Part shown: piece by piece, positions 1 through 6,558 of the stretch | Numbering within the stretch: the first letter of the stretch is position 1 | Layout: each line of letters starts with the position of its first letter | NCBI GenBank assembly: GCA_949283905.1 | Contig: CASDUB010000255.1 | Coordinates: forward strand, 1 to 11,312 | Direction of reading: 5' to 3' | From: an uncultured Lachnospiraceae bacterium | Lineage (GTDB): Bacteria > Bacillota > Clostridia > Lachnospirales > Lachnospiraceae | Length of the DNA stretch: 11,312 nt | The notes under the pieces: generated by a model | The model's database searches: none | What the model saw: the letters and a program-made list of their open reading frames with translations, nothing else | What the model was told of the DNA's origin: nothing | Position numbers and translations under genes: made by a program

Positions 1-1
1 G

Positions 2-811
2 TACGGCGACTGGCTTATGCCTTCAGCGGTAAAATCAGGACTCGTGGGACCGCCTATGATGATGCTCACAGGTTTTGAAGCCGGAACCCTTATGTATGCA
101 TATACTAACAAGCTCATGGAAAAAATCTGCGCAGTATTAGGAAAATACGCCGAGGCTTCAGAATACAGAAATATTCATAAAAAAGTCTGCGAAGCGTTTA
201 TGATCGAATTCGGAAATGAAGACGGCACGCTCAAAAAAGATTTCCAGGGACTTTATGTTCTGGCGCTGGCAATGGGAGCTATACCGGAAGATAAGAGGCA
301 GAACGCCGTAAACAAACTTGTAAGTCTTATTCATGAAAATGGCGACAGACTTGATACGGGATTTCTTTCTATACCGTTCCTGCTTCCTGTTCTTGCAGAG
401 TGCGGCGAAAGAAAACTTGCGAATACGCTTTTATTCCAGGACAAAGAACCGTCGTGGCTGTATGAAGTAAAATGCGGCGCGACGACCATGTGGGAAAGCT
501 GGGACGCTATTGACGAAGAAGGAAATCCGAAGAGTTATTCAATGAACCATTTTGCTTTCGGATGCGTAGGCGAATATTTGTATAAATATATAGCCGGTAT
601 CAAACCGACAGAAGCCGGATTTAAATCGGTCCGCATTGAACCTGATTTTGACTGCGGCCTTAAAGAAGTTAAGGCTTCTTACGACAGCATCTGGGGAAAG
701 ATCAAAGTTCACTGGAAACTTGACGGAAACGAAAAGCAGCTTGATGTGAGCTTACCTCCGAATATGAAAGGAGTAAAAGTAATCGACGGCGTCGAGACTG
801 TGATTGTATAA
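2..811 (+). CDS. Alpha-L-rhamnosidase (GH78), C-terminal part, 5'-truncated by window
   Basis: The open frame runs from base 2, so the gene begins before the window and the ATG at 17 is internal. The first visible residues, YGDWL followed by a Gly/Pro-rich stretch, belong to the (alpha/alpha)6 barrel of GH78 rhamnosidases. The later TTMWESWD segment and SMNHFAFGCVGEYLY helix are family hallmarks. The final roughly 70 residues (IAGIKPTEAGF onward) match the small C-terminal beta-sandwich domain. The enzyme removes terminal alpha-L-rhamnose from glycosides or polysaccharides. Its location cannot be judged without the N-terminus. It would supply L-rhamnose to the kinase, isomerase and aldolase encoded downstream. 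A terminator follows directly, so it ends its own transcription unit. Substrate specificity (flavonoid glycoside, pectin, bacterial polysaccharide) cannot be read from this part. Confidence 0.93.
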   Translation, partial: YGDWLMPSAVKSGLVGPPMMMLTGFEAGTLMYAYTNKLMEKICAVLGKYAEASEYRNIHKKVCEAFMIEFGNEDGTLKKDFQGLYVLALAMGAIPEDKRQNAVNKLVSLIHENGDRLDTGFLSIPFLLPVLAECGERKLANTLLFQDKEPSWLYEVKCGATTMWESWDAIDEEGNPKSYSMNHFAFGCVGEYLYKYIAGIKPTEAGFKSVRIEPDFDCGLKEVKASYDSIWGKIKVHWKLDGNEKQLDVSLPPNMKGVKVIDGVETVIV

Positions 812-840
812 TAGATTCCTGAATCATAAGATTAAAACAT

Positions 841-910
841 AGAAGCATTTTTCTCTATCTAAAGGAGAGTATGTCACTCTGTTCCCTTAGGGAAAAGTGC
901 TTCTTTTTTG
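841..910 (+). terminator. Rho-independent terminator after the rhamnosidase
   Basis: A long imperfect stem pairs 841-857 (AGAAGCATTTTTCTCTA) with 888-904 (TAGGGAAAAGTGCTTCT): 17 pairs, two of them G-U. It is followed by a run of T. The 30-nt loop contains a second small hairpin, AGAGT / ACTCT around 865-880. It lies 29 nt after the rhamnosidase stop codon. Confidence 0.8.
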
Positions 911-923
911 TTTATAATTTTGT

Positions 924-1028
924 TATTTACCCGTTTATATCTTCTATTTACCCGGGAGTTTTGGATTACAAACGGGACTCTCGGCTTGCTATTTACCCTC
1001 TCGGCTTGCTATTTACCCTCTATTTACC
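924..1028. repeat. Five TATTTACC elements including a 20-bp tandem duplication
   Basis: The octamer TATTTACC occurs at 924-931, 945-952, 990-997, 1010-1017 and 1021-1028, all in the same orientation. Copies three and four lie in an exact tandem duplication of the 20-mer CTCTCGGCTTGCTATTTACC (978-997 and 998-1017). The fifth follows a partial copy, CTCTATTTACC. The rest of the 812-1135 gap holds the rhamnosidase terminator upstream and the antitoxin promoter downstream. No open reading frame or RNA gene is recognisable in it. The repeats could be protein-binding sites, replication slippage, or the remnant of a repeat element. The sequence does not decide between these. Confidence 0.7.
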
Positions 1029-1068
1029 TTTTTTAATGCAATAACATTGTATATAAAATACAAATGTA

Positions 1069-1097
1069 TTGAAATATCATATGGAATGTATTACAAT
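1069..1097 (+). promoter_or_regulatory. Sigma-70-type promoter of the antitoxin gene, with possible operator half-sites
   Basis: TTGAAA (1069-1074) and TACAAT (1092-1097) are separated by exactly 17 bp. The octamer AATGTATT occurs at 1063-1070 and 1085-1092, 22 bp apart (two helical turns), touching the -35 and -10 boxes. A near-inverted pair, ACATTGTAT (1044-1052) and ATACAAATGT (1059-1068), lies just upstream. Ribbon-helix-helix antitoxins usually autorepress at paired short sites like these, so autoregulation is a reasonable inference. Confidence 0.6.
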
Positions 1098-1135
1098 TAA
1101 ATAGAAAAGGCAGACAGAGAAAGGAGATATGGAAA

Positions 1136-1429
1136 ATGACAAGTACGATTCAGGTTCGTGTAGATGATGATTTAAAGAAAAAATCCGATCAATTGTTTAA
1201 AGATCTTGGAACAGATACAACTTCTGCGATCAGAATTTTTTTAACTCAGGCAGTTGCAAATAATGGATTTCCGTTTGAAATAAAAAGAAATGTTCCTAAT
1301 CCTTATAGGGGTATGTCAGAAGATGAGATTTTGGAAAAACTGGAAAGATCCAGAAAATCTGCTGCACAAGGAAATTACAGATCGGCAGATGCAGTTGTTT
1401 CAGATATGAGGGAAAAGTATGGATTATGA
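1136..1429 (+). CDS. RelB/DinJ-family antitoxin (ribbon-helix-helix), without partner toxin
   Basis: The product has 97 residues. The N-terminus (TIQVRVDDDLKKKSDQLFKDLG, then TSAIRIFLTQAV) is a typical ribbon-helix-helix fold: one beta strand, then two helices for dimerisation and operator binding. The sequence AVANNGFPFEIK is characteristic of the RelB/DinJ family. The charged C-terminal half would normally wrap around and neutralise an mRNA-cleaving RelE/YafQ-type or related toxin. The start is set by AAGGAG at 1121-1126, about 9 nt before the ATG. No toxin gene follows. Two overlapping start codons at the 3' end open only tiny reading frames, and a terminator comes next. The gene may therefore be an orphan antitoxin, protective against related toxins or simply decaying. 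Family assignment is confident; function as an antitoxin is inferred. Confidence 0.85.
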   Translation: MTSTIQVRVDDDLKKKSDQLFKDLGTDTTSAIRIFLTQAVANNGFPFEIKRNVPNPYRGMSEDEILEKLERSRKSAAQGNYRSADAVVSDMREKYGL

Positions 1430-1445
1430 AAATAAAATAATCTAA
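1419..1445 (+). pseudogene. Probable remnant of the toxin gene start (8 codons)
   Basis: An ATG at 1419 overlaps the antitoxin's 3' end by 11 nt and has GAGGG at 1408-1412, a good ribosome binding site 6 nt upstream. It reads MDYENKII and then stops at TAA 1443-1445. An overlapping start with a short MDYE-like N-terminus is the usual arrangement for RelE/ParE-type toxins after this antitoxin family. A second overlapping start at 1426 (ATGA overlap) reads only MKIK before TAA 1438-1440. Only 70 bp separate this from the convergent regulator gene, and that space is a terminator, so the toxin body is gone. The interpretation is inferred; a fortuitous short ORF is possible. Confidence 0.4.
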
Positions 1446-1447
1446 GG

Positions 1448-1508
1448 AAAAATGAGCTGCGCGCCACTGATATGCTATCACATCAATGACGATCGGCTCA
1501 TTTTTTAT
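1448..1508. terminator. Bidirectional terminator between convergent antitoxin and AraC genes
   Basis: AAAAATGAGC (1448-1457) pairs with GCTCATTTTT (1496-1505), extended by two inner pairs. A-run and T-run flank the two sides, so it can work on both strands. The loop holds a small hairpin, TGATA TGC TATCA (1468-1480). It lies between the antitoxin stop and the regulator stop. Confidence 0.75.
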
Positions 1509-1515
1509 GTAAATT

Positions 1516-2493
1516 TTAAGAAATATGATTCAAATTCCGATAATCCCTTGGCGAACAGCCGTATTTTTGTTTGAAGATCCTGTAAAAATAGCTGCTGTTG
1601 TCATAGCCTATCTGACGCATTATCGATTCGATGCTTTGCGGGGTGTTTAGCAGCAGATAAGAAGCCTGCTGCAGTTTCCTGTCCTGCAAAAGTTCTTTGA
1701 AATTGCAGTTAGTATATTTTTTTAAAATGCGGCTTATGGAATAAGCTTTAAGATGAAGTTTTTCGGATATATCGGAAAGGGTTCCCGACTTGTAGTTACT
1801 TTCAATATAGCCCAGAACCTGAAATACTATGTTTTCGTCTTCTGACTGATAGATGTTTTTGGAAATATTATCGGAAAACATCGACAGATTCATAAGAAGA
1901 AGTCCCATCGTAGTCTGGTTCAATATATTAGTATGGGATTTATGTGTAAACAAAGTCCATATCATGTTTTCAAGAAGGTTTTGGACAGGCAGAATATTTT
2001 TTGCCGAAAAATGAAGATAAGAGATATTTGAATCGTATCCCGAAAGAGTACGAACCAAAAAGTCGCGCAATATATTTTCCTGTTCGATCATGACAAGACC
2101 ACGCTTGAAAAATTCGGGGAGAATGACAAAGTTTACGGCGATATCGTCATATGAAGCCGGCAGGATCTCATGCGTTGCATGCTGATTTAAGAAAAGGAGA
2201 TCCCCCTGCTTTAAATTAATCCTTTGCATATCATTTATAATGTGAGTTGTACTGCCATGGTACATATAAATAAGCTCAACATAGTTATGACTGTGTTTGG
2301 GAAAATGAACAAACCTGGTATGAGGACGCACTTGTATCATGCAGCCGTTTTCAAGCAGTTTTTCGCCTTCAATAACAAAAGATTTTGAATGATTTTCGGA
2401 ATAAATGCGCTGGTCTATAAGTTTACGTCCGTTTAATAGCATTTCCTCTTCGGGACTGATGGGCTTGAGGATATTCAGCAGGTCTGAATTCAT
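1516..2493 (-). CDS. AraC-family transcriptional regulator with N-terminal cupin, probable rhamnose regulator
   Basis: The product has 325 residues from the ATG at 2493. GGAG lies 6 nt before that ATG, so it is preferred over an in-frame TTG at 2520 that would add nine residues and swallow the RBS. The N-terminal half carries a cupin-type sugar-sensing domain: VRPHTRFVHFPKHSHNYVEL at about 56-74, with H67, H69 and E73, then LKQGDLLFLNQHATHEI. The C-terminal 102 residues (about 224-325) form the AraC DNA-binding domain with two helix-turn-helix units: LSDISEKLHLKAYSISRILKKY, and SIESIMRQIGY followed by SSYFYRIFKQKYGCSPRDYR. It is divergent from rhaB across 133 bp with a large dyad and direct repeats. 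It most likely activates the rhamnose operon, and perhaps the rhamnosidase, in response to L-rhamnose or L-rhamnulose. The ligand is inferred from context only. Confidence 0.88.
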   Translation of the reverse strand: MNSDLLNILKPISPEEEMLLNGRKLIDQRIYSENHSKSFVIEGEKLLENGCMIQVRPHTRFVHFPKHSHNYVELIYMYHGSTTHIINDMQRINLKQGDLLFLNQHATHEILPASYDDIAVNFVILPEFFKRGLVMIEQENILRDFLVRTLSGYDSNISYLHFSAKNILPVQNLLENMIWTLFTHKSHTNILNQTTMGLLLMNLSMFSDNISKNIYQSEDENIVFQVLGYIESNYKSGTLSDISEKLHLKAYSISRILKKYTNCNFKELLQDRKLQQASYLLLNTPQSIESIMRQIGYDNSSYFYRIFKQKYGCSPRDYRNLNHIS

Positions 2494-2532
2494 GATCTTC
2501 TCCAATTTTATAAAATACAATTAGCTGCAAAT

Positions 2533-2582
2533 AAGGTCCTGATTTTTGAGGTTTTAGACCTAAAATCAATGACCTTTTTGAG
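2533..2582. promoter_or_regulatory. Candidate operator: nested 44-bp dyad and TTTTTGAG direct repeat
   Basis: Three nested inverted-repeat pairs share nearly one centre near 2555: AAGGTC (2533-2538) with GACCTT (2571-2576), TGATTTT (2540-2546) with AAAATCA (2562-2568), and AGGT (2549-2552) with ACCT (2558-2561). Overlapping this, TTTTTGAG occurs twice in direct orientation, at 2543-2550 and 2575-2582, 32 bp apart or about three helical turns. AraC-type proteins commonly bind direct repeats next to the -35 region. This is the only conspicuous symmetric element between the regulator and the operon it probably controls. Confidence 0.6.
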
Positions 2583-2588
2583 TATAAA
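2560..2588 (+). promoter_or_regulatory. Probable activator-dependent promoter of the rhamnose operon
   Basis: TATAAA (2583-2588) is a reasonable -10 box. The -35 position at 17-bp spacing (2560-2565, CTAAAA) has no match to consensus, as expected for a promoter that needs an AraC-type activator. The right half of the dyad covers that -35 position. Transcription would start about 30 nt before the strong ribosome binding site GGGAGGT at 2613-2619. No equally convincing promoter was found for the divergent regulator gene. Confidence 0.45.
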
Positions 2589-2626
2589 ATAAGTTAGGAA
2601 AAAAGTAAAGAAGGGAGGTACTGCCA

Positions 2627-4021
2627 ATGAAGTGTTATCTTGCTGTTGATATCGGCGCCTCAAGCGGAAGGCACATAATATCGCATATCGAAAACGGTAA
2701 AATCATACTTGAAGAGGTTTACCGTTTTCCGAACGGAATGAAAGAGGTAAACGGCGAGCGTCTGTGGGATACCGAAGCGTTGTTTAATCATATTAAGGCC
2801 GGTATGAAAAAATGTGCCGAAATGGGAAAGATCCCTTACAGTATGGGAATCGATACGTGGGCTGTCGACTATGTGCTACTTGACAAAGATGACAACATTC
2901 TCGGAAAAACATACGGCTACAGGGATGCGCGCACAAAAGGCATGGATGAAGAAGTTTACAGGGTAATTCCGGAAGATAAACTCTATGAGAGAACAGGAAT
3001 ACAAAAGCAGATATTCAATACGATCTATCAGCTTATGTCCGTTAAGAAAAATAATCCGGAAGATCTTGAAAACGCGGGTTCTATGCTTATGATACCCGAT
3101 TATTTTGATTTCCTTCTCACAGGGAAAAAAGTTCAGGAATATACAAACGCCAGCACGACGCAGCTTGTAGATCCTGTGACAAAAGACTGGGATTTCGAGC
3201 TTATTGAAAAACTCGGATATCCGAAGAAAATATTTAAAGATATAGTTCTTCCGGGATATGAGCTCGGATGCCTGACAGAGGAAATCGAAAAAGAAGTCGG
3301 ATTTAACTGCAAAGTAATCGTTCCTGCTACCCACGATACCGCTTCCGCCGTTGTTGCCGTTCCGTCAAATAAAGACGATGTGCTTTATATCAGCTCGGGA
3401 ACATGGTCGCTTATGGGAACAGAATTGAAAGAGGCTGTCTGTACGCCTGAGAGCCGCATGCTGAACCTCACAAATGAGGGAGGATATGATTACAGATTTC
3501 GTTATCTGAAAAATATAATGGGCATGTGGATGATCAATTCCGCAAAAGCTGAAATCGCCGATGATCTCAGTTTCGGTGAAATCTGTGAGATGGCGTCAAA
3601 AGAATCGATAAGATCAATAGTTCTCGCAAACGACGACCGCTTTCTCGCACCAAAAAGTATGGTGGAAGAGGTCAGAAAATGCTGCGCTGAAACAGGACAG
3701 GAGGTTCCGGAGACAATCGCGCAGGTCGCAGCGGTGATTTATAACAGTCTTGCGAAATGCTATGCCGATACGGTAGAGGAGATAGAAAAGATCACAGGAA
3801 AAAAATTTGACTGTATACATATTGTAGGAGGCGGGTCAAATGCTGTATACTTAAATGAACTAACAGCAAAAGCCTGCGGAAGAACAGTGTATACAGGACC
3901 TACAGAAGCGACGGCGGTAGGAAATATCGCAGTTCAGGCAATCGCGTCGGGAGAATTAAAAGATCTCAAAGATGCGAGAAACTGTATATTTAAGTCTTTT
4001 CCGATAGGCACTTTCAATTAA
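2627..4021 (+). CDS. rhaB: Rhamnulokinase
   Basis: The product has 464 residues, close to other RhaB kinases of the FGGY family. It phosphorylates L-rhamnulose with ATP to L-rhamnulose-1-phosphate in the cytoplasm, the second step of L-rhamnose breakdown. The N-terminal ATPase fold shows the phosphate loop DIGASSGR (8-15) and GIDTWAVDY (74-82). YRDARTKGMDE and TGIQKQIFNTIYQL form the sugar-binding region. THDTAS contains D237, the position of the catalytic base in FGGY kinases. YISSGTWSLMG and GGGSN (401-405) are the later nucleotide-binding motifs. The start has a strong RBS, GGGAGGT, 7 nt upstream. It is the first gene of an operon with a nucleotidase, an isomerase and rhaD, divergent from an AraC regulator. 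The residue pattern fits RhaB better than fuculokinase or xylulokinase, and the aldolase downstream agrees. Confidence 0.95.
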   Translation: MKCYLAVDIGASSGRHIISHIENGKIILEEVYRFPNGMKEVNGERLWDTEALFNHIKAGMKKCAEMGKIPYSMGIDTWAVDYVLLDKDDNILGKTYGYRDARTKGMDEEVYRVIPEDKLYERTGIQKQIFNTIYQLMSVKKNNPEDLENAGSMLMIPDYFDFLLTGKKVQEYTNASTTQLVDPVTKDWDFELIEKLGYPKKIFKDIVLPGYELGCLTEEIEKEVGFNCKVIVPATHDTASAVVAVPSNKDDVLYISSGTWSLMGTELKEAVCTPESRMLNLTNEGGYDYRFRYLKNIMGMWMINSAKAEIADDLSFGEICEMASKESIRSIVLANDDRFLAPKSMVEEVRKCCAETGQEVPETIAQVAAVIYNSLAKCYADTVEEIEKITGKKFDCIHIVGGGSNAVYLNELTAKACGRTVYTGPTEATAVGNIAVQAIASGELKDLKDARNCIFKSFPIGTFN

Positions 4022-4045
4022 AAATTTTTTAAATGAGGTGAAAAT

Positions 4046-6493
4046 ATGGGAAAGAAATATTTTGCAGCTATAATTGCCTGCATACTGATGATGTTCAGCA
4101 CTACAAGCATATTTGCTGACGAGGTTCTTTCTGACAGCAGCGTTGTGGTCAGCGAAGCTGTGGAAAACAATAGTGATCAGACAGAAGTGTCAAATACAGA
4201 AGATACGAATGCAGTATCTGAGACATCTGCAGACGATGATACAGTTGTCATGTCTGAAACATCGACCAATGTAAATGTAAACTCCGCAGACGGTCAGGCC
4301 GTGATTTATCACACTAACGACATGCACGGTTATGTGAGCGCGAGCAGCAGTAATATCGGTATCGATCAGATCGCAGCGTTAAAAAAATCTACGGAGAACT
4401 CTATTCTTGTAGATGCGGGCGACGCTACTCAGGGAGCTCCTGCGGCTTCTCTCACAAAAGGCGCCGATATTATAGAACTTATGAATCTTGCAGGTTATGA
4501 TCTCATGGTTGCCGGAAATCATGAGTTTGACTTCGGTACGGATCAGTTCTTAAGCAATGTTGCAAAAGCCGCTTTTCCTGTTATATCGGCTAACATATAT
4601 CAGAACGGAAGTCTGCTTCTGGCAGGCAAACAGGAAGGAAACAACGGATGTCATGTCATTATAGAAGAGGGCGGATTAAAGATAGGATTTTTCGGTATCA
4701 CGACTTCTTCAACAGCTACTTCAACAAATCCGGAAGGAATTCAGGGAGTAGAATTCGCAGATGAAGTTGAAACGGCTAAAAAAGAGATAGATGAGCTCGA
4801 AGCTGAAGGCGCGGACGTTATAATCGCGGTTTGTCACGCCGGAGATACAGCTGATGTTCCTTATACAAGCGGCGATATAGCCGAGTCTATGACGGATGAA
4901 TATGCAGGAAAGCTTGATGCTATTATAGACGGACACAGCCACACTGTTGAAAACAATGTAGTAAACGATGTGCTTATCGTTCAGACTGGAAGCAACATGA
5001 CGGCACTCGGAAAACTTACGGTTTCTGTCGCAGACGGTGAAGTTTCTTTAAACGAGCAACTTTTGAATGTTGCTGATATGGACGGCGTTCAGGGAGACGC
5101 TGAAGTTTCTGCTAAACTTCAGGAGATAGCCGCCGCGCAGAATGAGATGCTTGCGCAGCAGGTCGGAGACAGAAGTCTTGAGACTACCCTTTGGGCAGGA
5201 AATATCGGCGGAGGAGTTGCGATCACCCGTGTCGAAGAGACGAACTACGGAGATTTCGCAGCCGATGCCTTTAAGAATGCGGGAGAGAGCTTTGTTAAGA
5301 CGGCGGGAAGCGCAGAGGATCAGAGTATACCTGTGATCGCCGTTGAAAACGGCGGCGGAATCCGTGCGGCTTTGAACAACGGTATAGTTACAAACGGAGG
5401 ACTTATCACTACGTTCCCGTTTTCTAATACGCTTTATATCAAAAAAGTAACGCCGGCAGTTTTATATGAAGTTATGGAAGTGTCGGGAAGCATGCTTGAC
5501 GGCCAGGATACAAATACAGGCATGCTGCTTCAGGGAAGCAACAGCGGCGGATTCCTTCAGATTGCGGGATTTACTGTTGAATTTGACCCTGATGCAAATA
5601 ATGAGTATGGATGGCATGTCAGATCGATAACTCTTGACGGTCAGGAGTATCCTCTTGAGAGAAATGATGATACTACAGAAATATTCATGGTGAGCAACAA
5701 CTATATCATGAGCGGCGGCAGCGATTATACGATGCTGTCGAATATACCTAAATACGGCGAAGCAGGCGGAGAGCTGGAGATCGTTACAAACTATATGATC
5801 AAGTGTCTGTCCGACGGAACGATTGACAATTACGCCGGAACACAGGGACGTATACTTATGCGTTCGGAAGGATATGTTCCGAAAGACTATACAGCAAAGA
5901 TCAAAATCACTGATGAGAGCGGAAACGCTCTGGCAGGTAAGGCGTTGTCATACCGTGTTGACGGAGGAGAAAGAACTAACGGAGTTACGGATGAAAACGG
6001 ATTCCTTAATATCACAGTATCAGACGGCGGTCACGGAATACGCTTAGCTGACAGTCAGCAGGAAATATATGTGAGCAATTATTCAGGATTCGGAATTTAC
6101 GAGGATGCTTACAGACTTGTTCCTGAGCTTACATTCCTTGCCGACGGAAGCTGTGATCCGATAGAGGAACCAACGCCGACTGTAACACCGACACCGGAAC
6201 CAACGCCGACTGTAACACCGACACCGGAACCAACGCTGACTGTAACACCGACACCGACACCGGAACCGACAGCAACGCCGGAACCGACAGCAACGCCTAC
6301 AGTAACCCCGAAACCGACACAGAAGCCGTCGAAAGACGAATCAACCGATAAAGAAAACGCCGGTTCTGCCGATACAGGAGATCATACAGGCAATGAGATG
6401 ATATATGTTTTTGCGGCTGCATGCGCAGGAATAGTCATCTCTGCAGTAACTCTTAAAGCAAATTCAAAGAGAAATAAAAATAATAACCGATGA
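4046..6493 (+). CDS. Cell-surface 5'-nucleotidase / metallophosphoesterase with PT-repeat stalk and C-terminal anchor
   Basis: The product has 815 residues. A signal peptide (1-24, ending SIFADE) is followed by a low-complexity Ser/Thr/Glu/Asp stretch. Residues 85-330 form the calcineurin-like metallophosphatase with all metal motifs: HTNDMHG (D92, H94), DAGD (D126), GNHE (N158, H159), H264, and GHSH (H297, H299). The 5'-nucleotidase C-terminal domain follows, with NYGDFAADAF, GGGIR (436-440) and the substrate-stacking region SNNYIMSGGSDY. After it come an Ig-like or transthyretin-like module (about 615-700), a Thr/Pro repeat stalk (708-760), an SADTGD motif (774-779), a TM helix (785-803) and a basic tail. 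The family hydrolyses 5'-nucleotides, 2',3'-cyclic nucleotides or UDP-sugars outside the membrane. It lies 24 nt after rhaB with RBS GAGGTG, so it is co-transcribed. Its role in a rhamnose operon is unexplained; substrate is not determinable here. Confidence 0.9.
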   Translation: MGKKYFAAIIACILMMFSTTSIFADEVLSDSSVVVSEAVENNSDQTEVSNTEDTNAVSETSADDDTVVMSETSTNVNVNSADGQAVIYHTNDMHGYVSASSSNIGIDQIAALKKSTENSILVDAGDATQGAPAASLTKGADIIELMNLAGYDLMVAGNHEFDFGTDQFLSNVAKAAFPVISANIYQNGSLLLAGKQEGNNGCHVIIEEGGLKIGFFGITTSSTATSTNPEGIQGVEFADEVETAKKEIDELEAEGADVIIAVCHAGDTADVPYTSGDIAESMTDEYAGKLDAIIDGHSHTVENNVVNDVLIVQTGSNMTALGKLTVSVADGEVSLNEQLLNVADMDGVQGDAEVSAKLQEIAAAQNEMLAQQVGDRSLETTLWAGNIGGGVAITRVEETNYGDFAADAFKNAGESFVKTAGSAEDQSIPVIAVENGGGIRAALNNGIVTNGGLITTFPFSNTLYIKKVTPAVLYEVMEVSGSMLDGQDTNTGMLLQGSNSGGFLQIAGFTVEFDPDANNEYGWHVRSITLDGQEYPLERNDDTTEIFMVSNNYIMSGGSDYTMLSNIPKYGEAGGELEIVTNYMIKCLSDGTIDNYAGTQGRILMRSEGYVPKDYTAKIKITDESGNALAGKALSYRVDGGERTNGVTDENGFLNITVSDGGHGIRLADSQQEIYVSNYSGFGIYEDAYRLVPELTFLADGSCDPIEEPTPTVTPTPEPTPTVTPTPEPTLTVTPTPTPEPTATPEPTATPTVTPKPTQKPSKDESTDKENAGSADTGDHTGNEMIYVFAAACAGIVISAVTLKANSKRNKNNNR
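6167..6310 (+). repeat. 30-bp tandem repeats encoding the EPTPTVTPTP stalk
   Basis: A 30-bp unit encoding EPTPTVTPTP is present at 6167-6196, 6197-6226 and 6227-6256. The first two copies are identical, and the third has one C-to-T change that turns a Pro into Leu. Shorter degenerate units (EPTATP twice, then TPTVTPKPTQKP) follow. Near-identity at the DNA level points to recent duplication, so copy number may vary between strains and alter the distance of the enzyme from the cell wall. Confidence 0.85.
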
Positions 6494-6544
6494 CCCGGAA
6501 AATCCGGGAGAAAGGATAACCGGTCATTGGAAACAGTGACCGGT
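6494..6544 (+). promoter_or_regulatory. Two consecutive hairpins between the nucleotidase stop and the isomerase start
   Basis: CCCGGA (6494-6499) pairs with TCCGGG (6503-6508) across AAA, starting right after the stop codon. ACCGGTCA (6519-6526) pairs perfectly with TGACCGGT (6537-6544), with two further inner pairs closing on the loop GGAAAC. Neither is followed by a T run, so they are not ordinary terminators. A good Shine-Dalgarno-like stretch (GGGAGAAAGGA, 6506-6516) lies between the two hairpins, whereas only weak AAGAAG (6545-6550) lies near the ATG at 6559. The second hairpin may bring the upstream site closer to the start, or it may stabilise or process the mRNA. Confidence 0.55.
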
Positions 6545-6558
6545 AAGAAGTAAATTTT

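Noticed and set aside
17..19. ATG as the start of the rhamnosidase
   Set aside because: The frame is open to the window edge and the residues before it (YGDWL) are conserved family sequence, so the gene is truncated by the window.
978..1028. CRISPR-like array
   Set aside because: The 20-bp copies are directly adjacent without unique spacers, and no cas gene is present.
2494..2520. TTG-initiated N-terminal extension of the AraC regulator
   Set aside because: The extension would contain the GGAG that serves the ATG at 2493, and there is no good RBS before the TTG.
2876..3334. 152-residue minus-strand frame inside rhaB
   Set aside because: It is antisense to a well-conserved kinase, has no recognisable product or RBS, and reads as a shadow.
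6494..6544. Terminator after the nucleotidase
   Set aside because: Both hairpins lack a following T run, and the next genes are needed for the same pathway without a clear promoter of their own.
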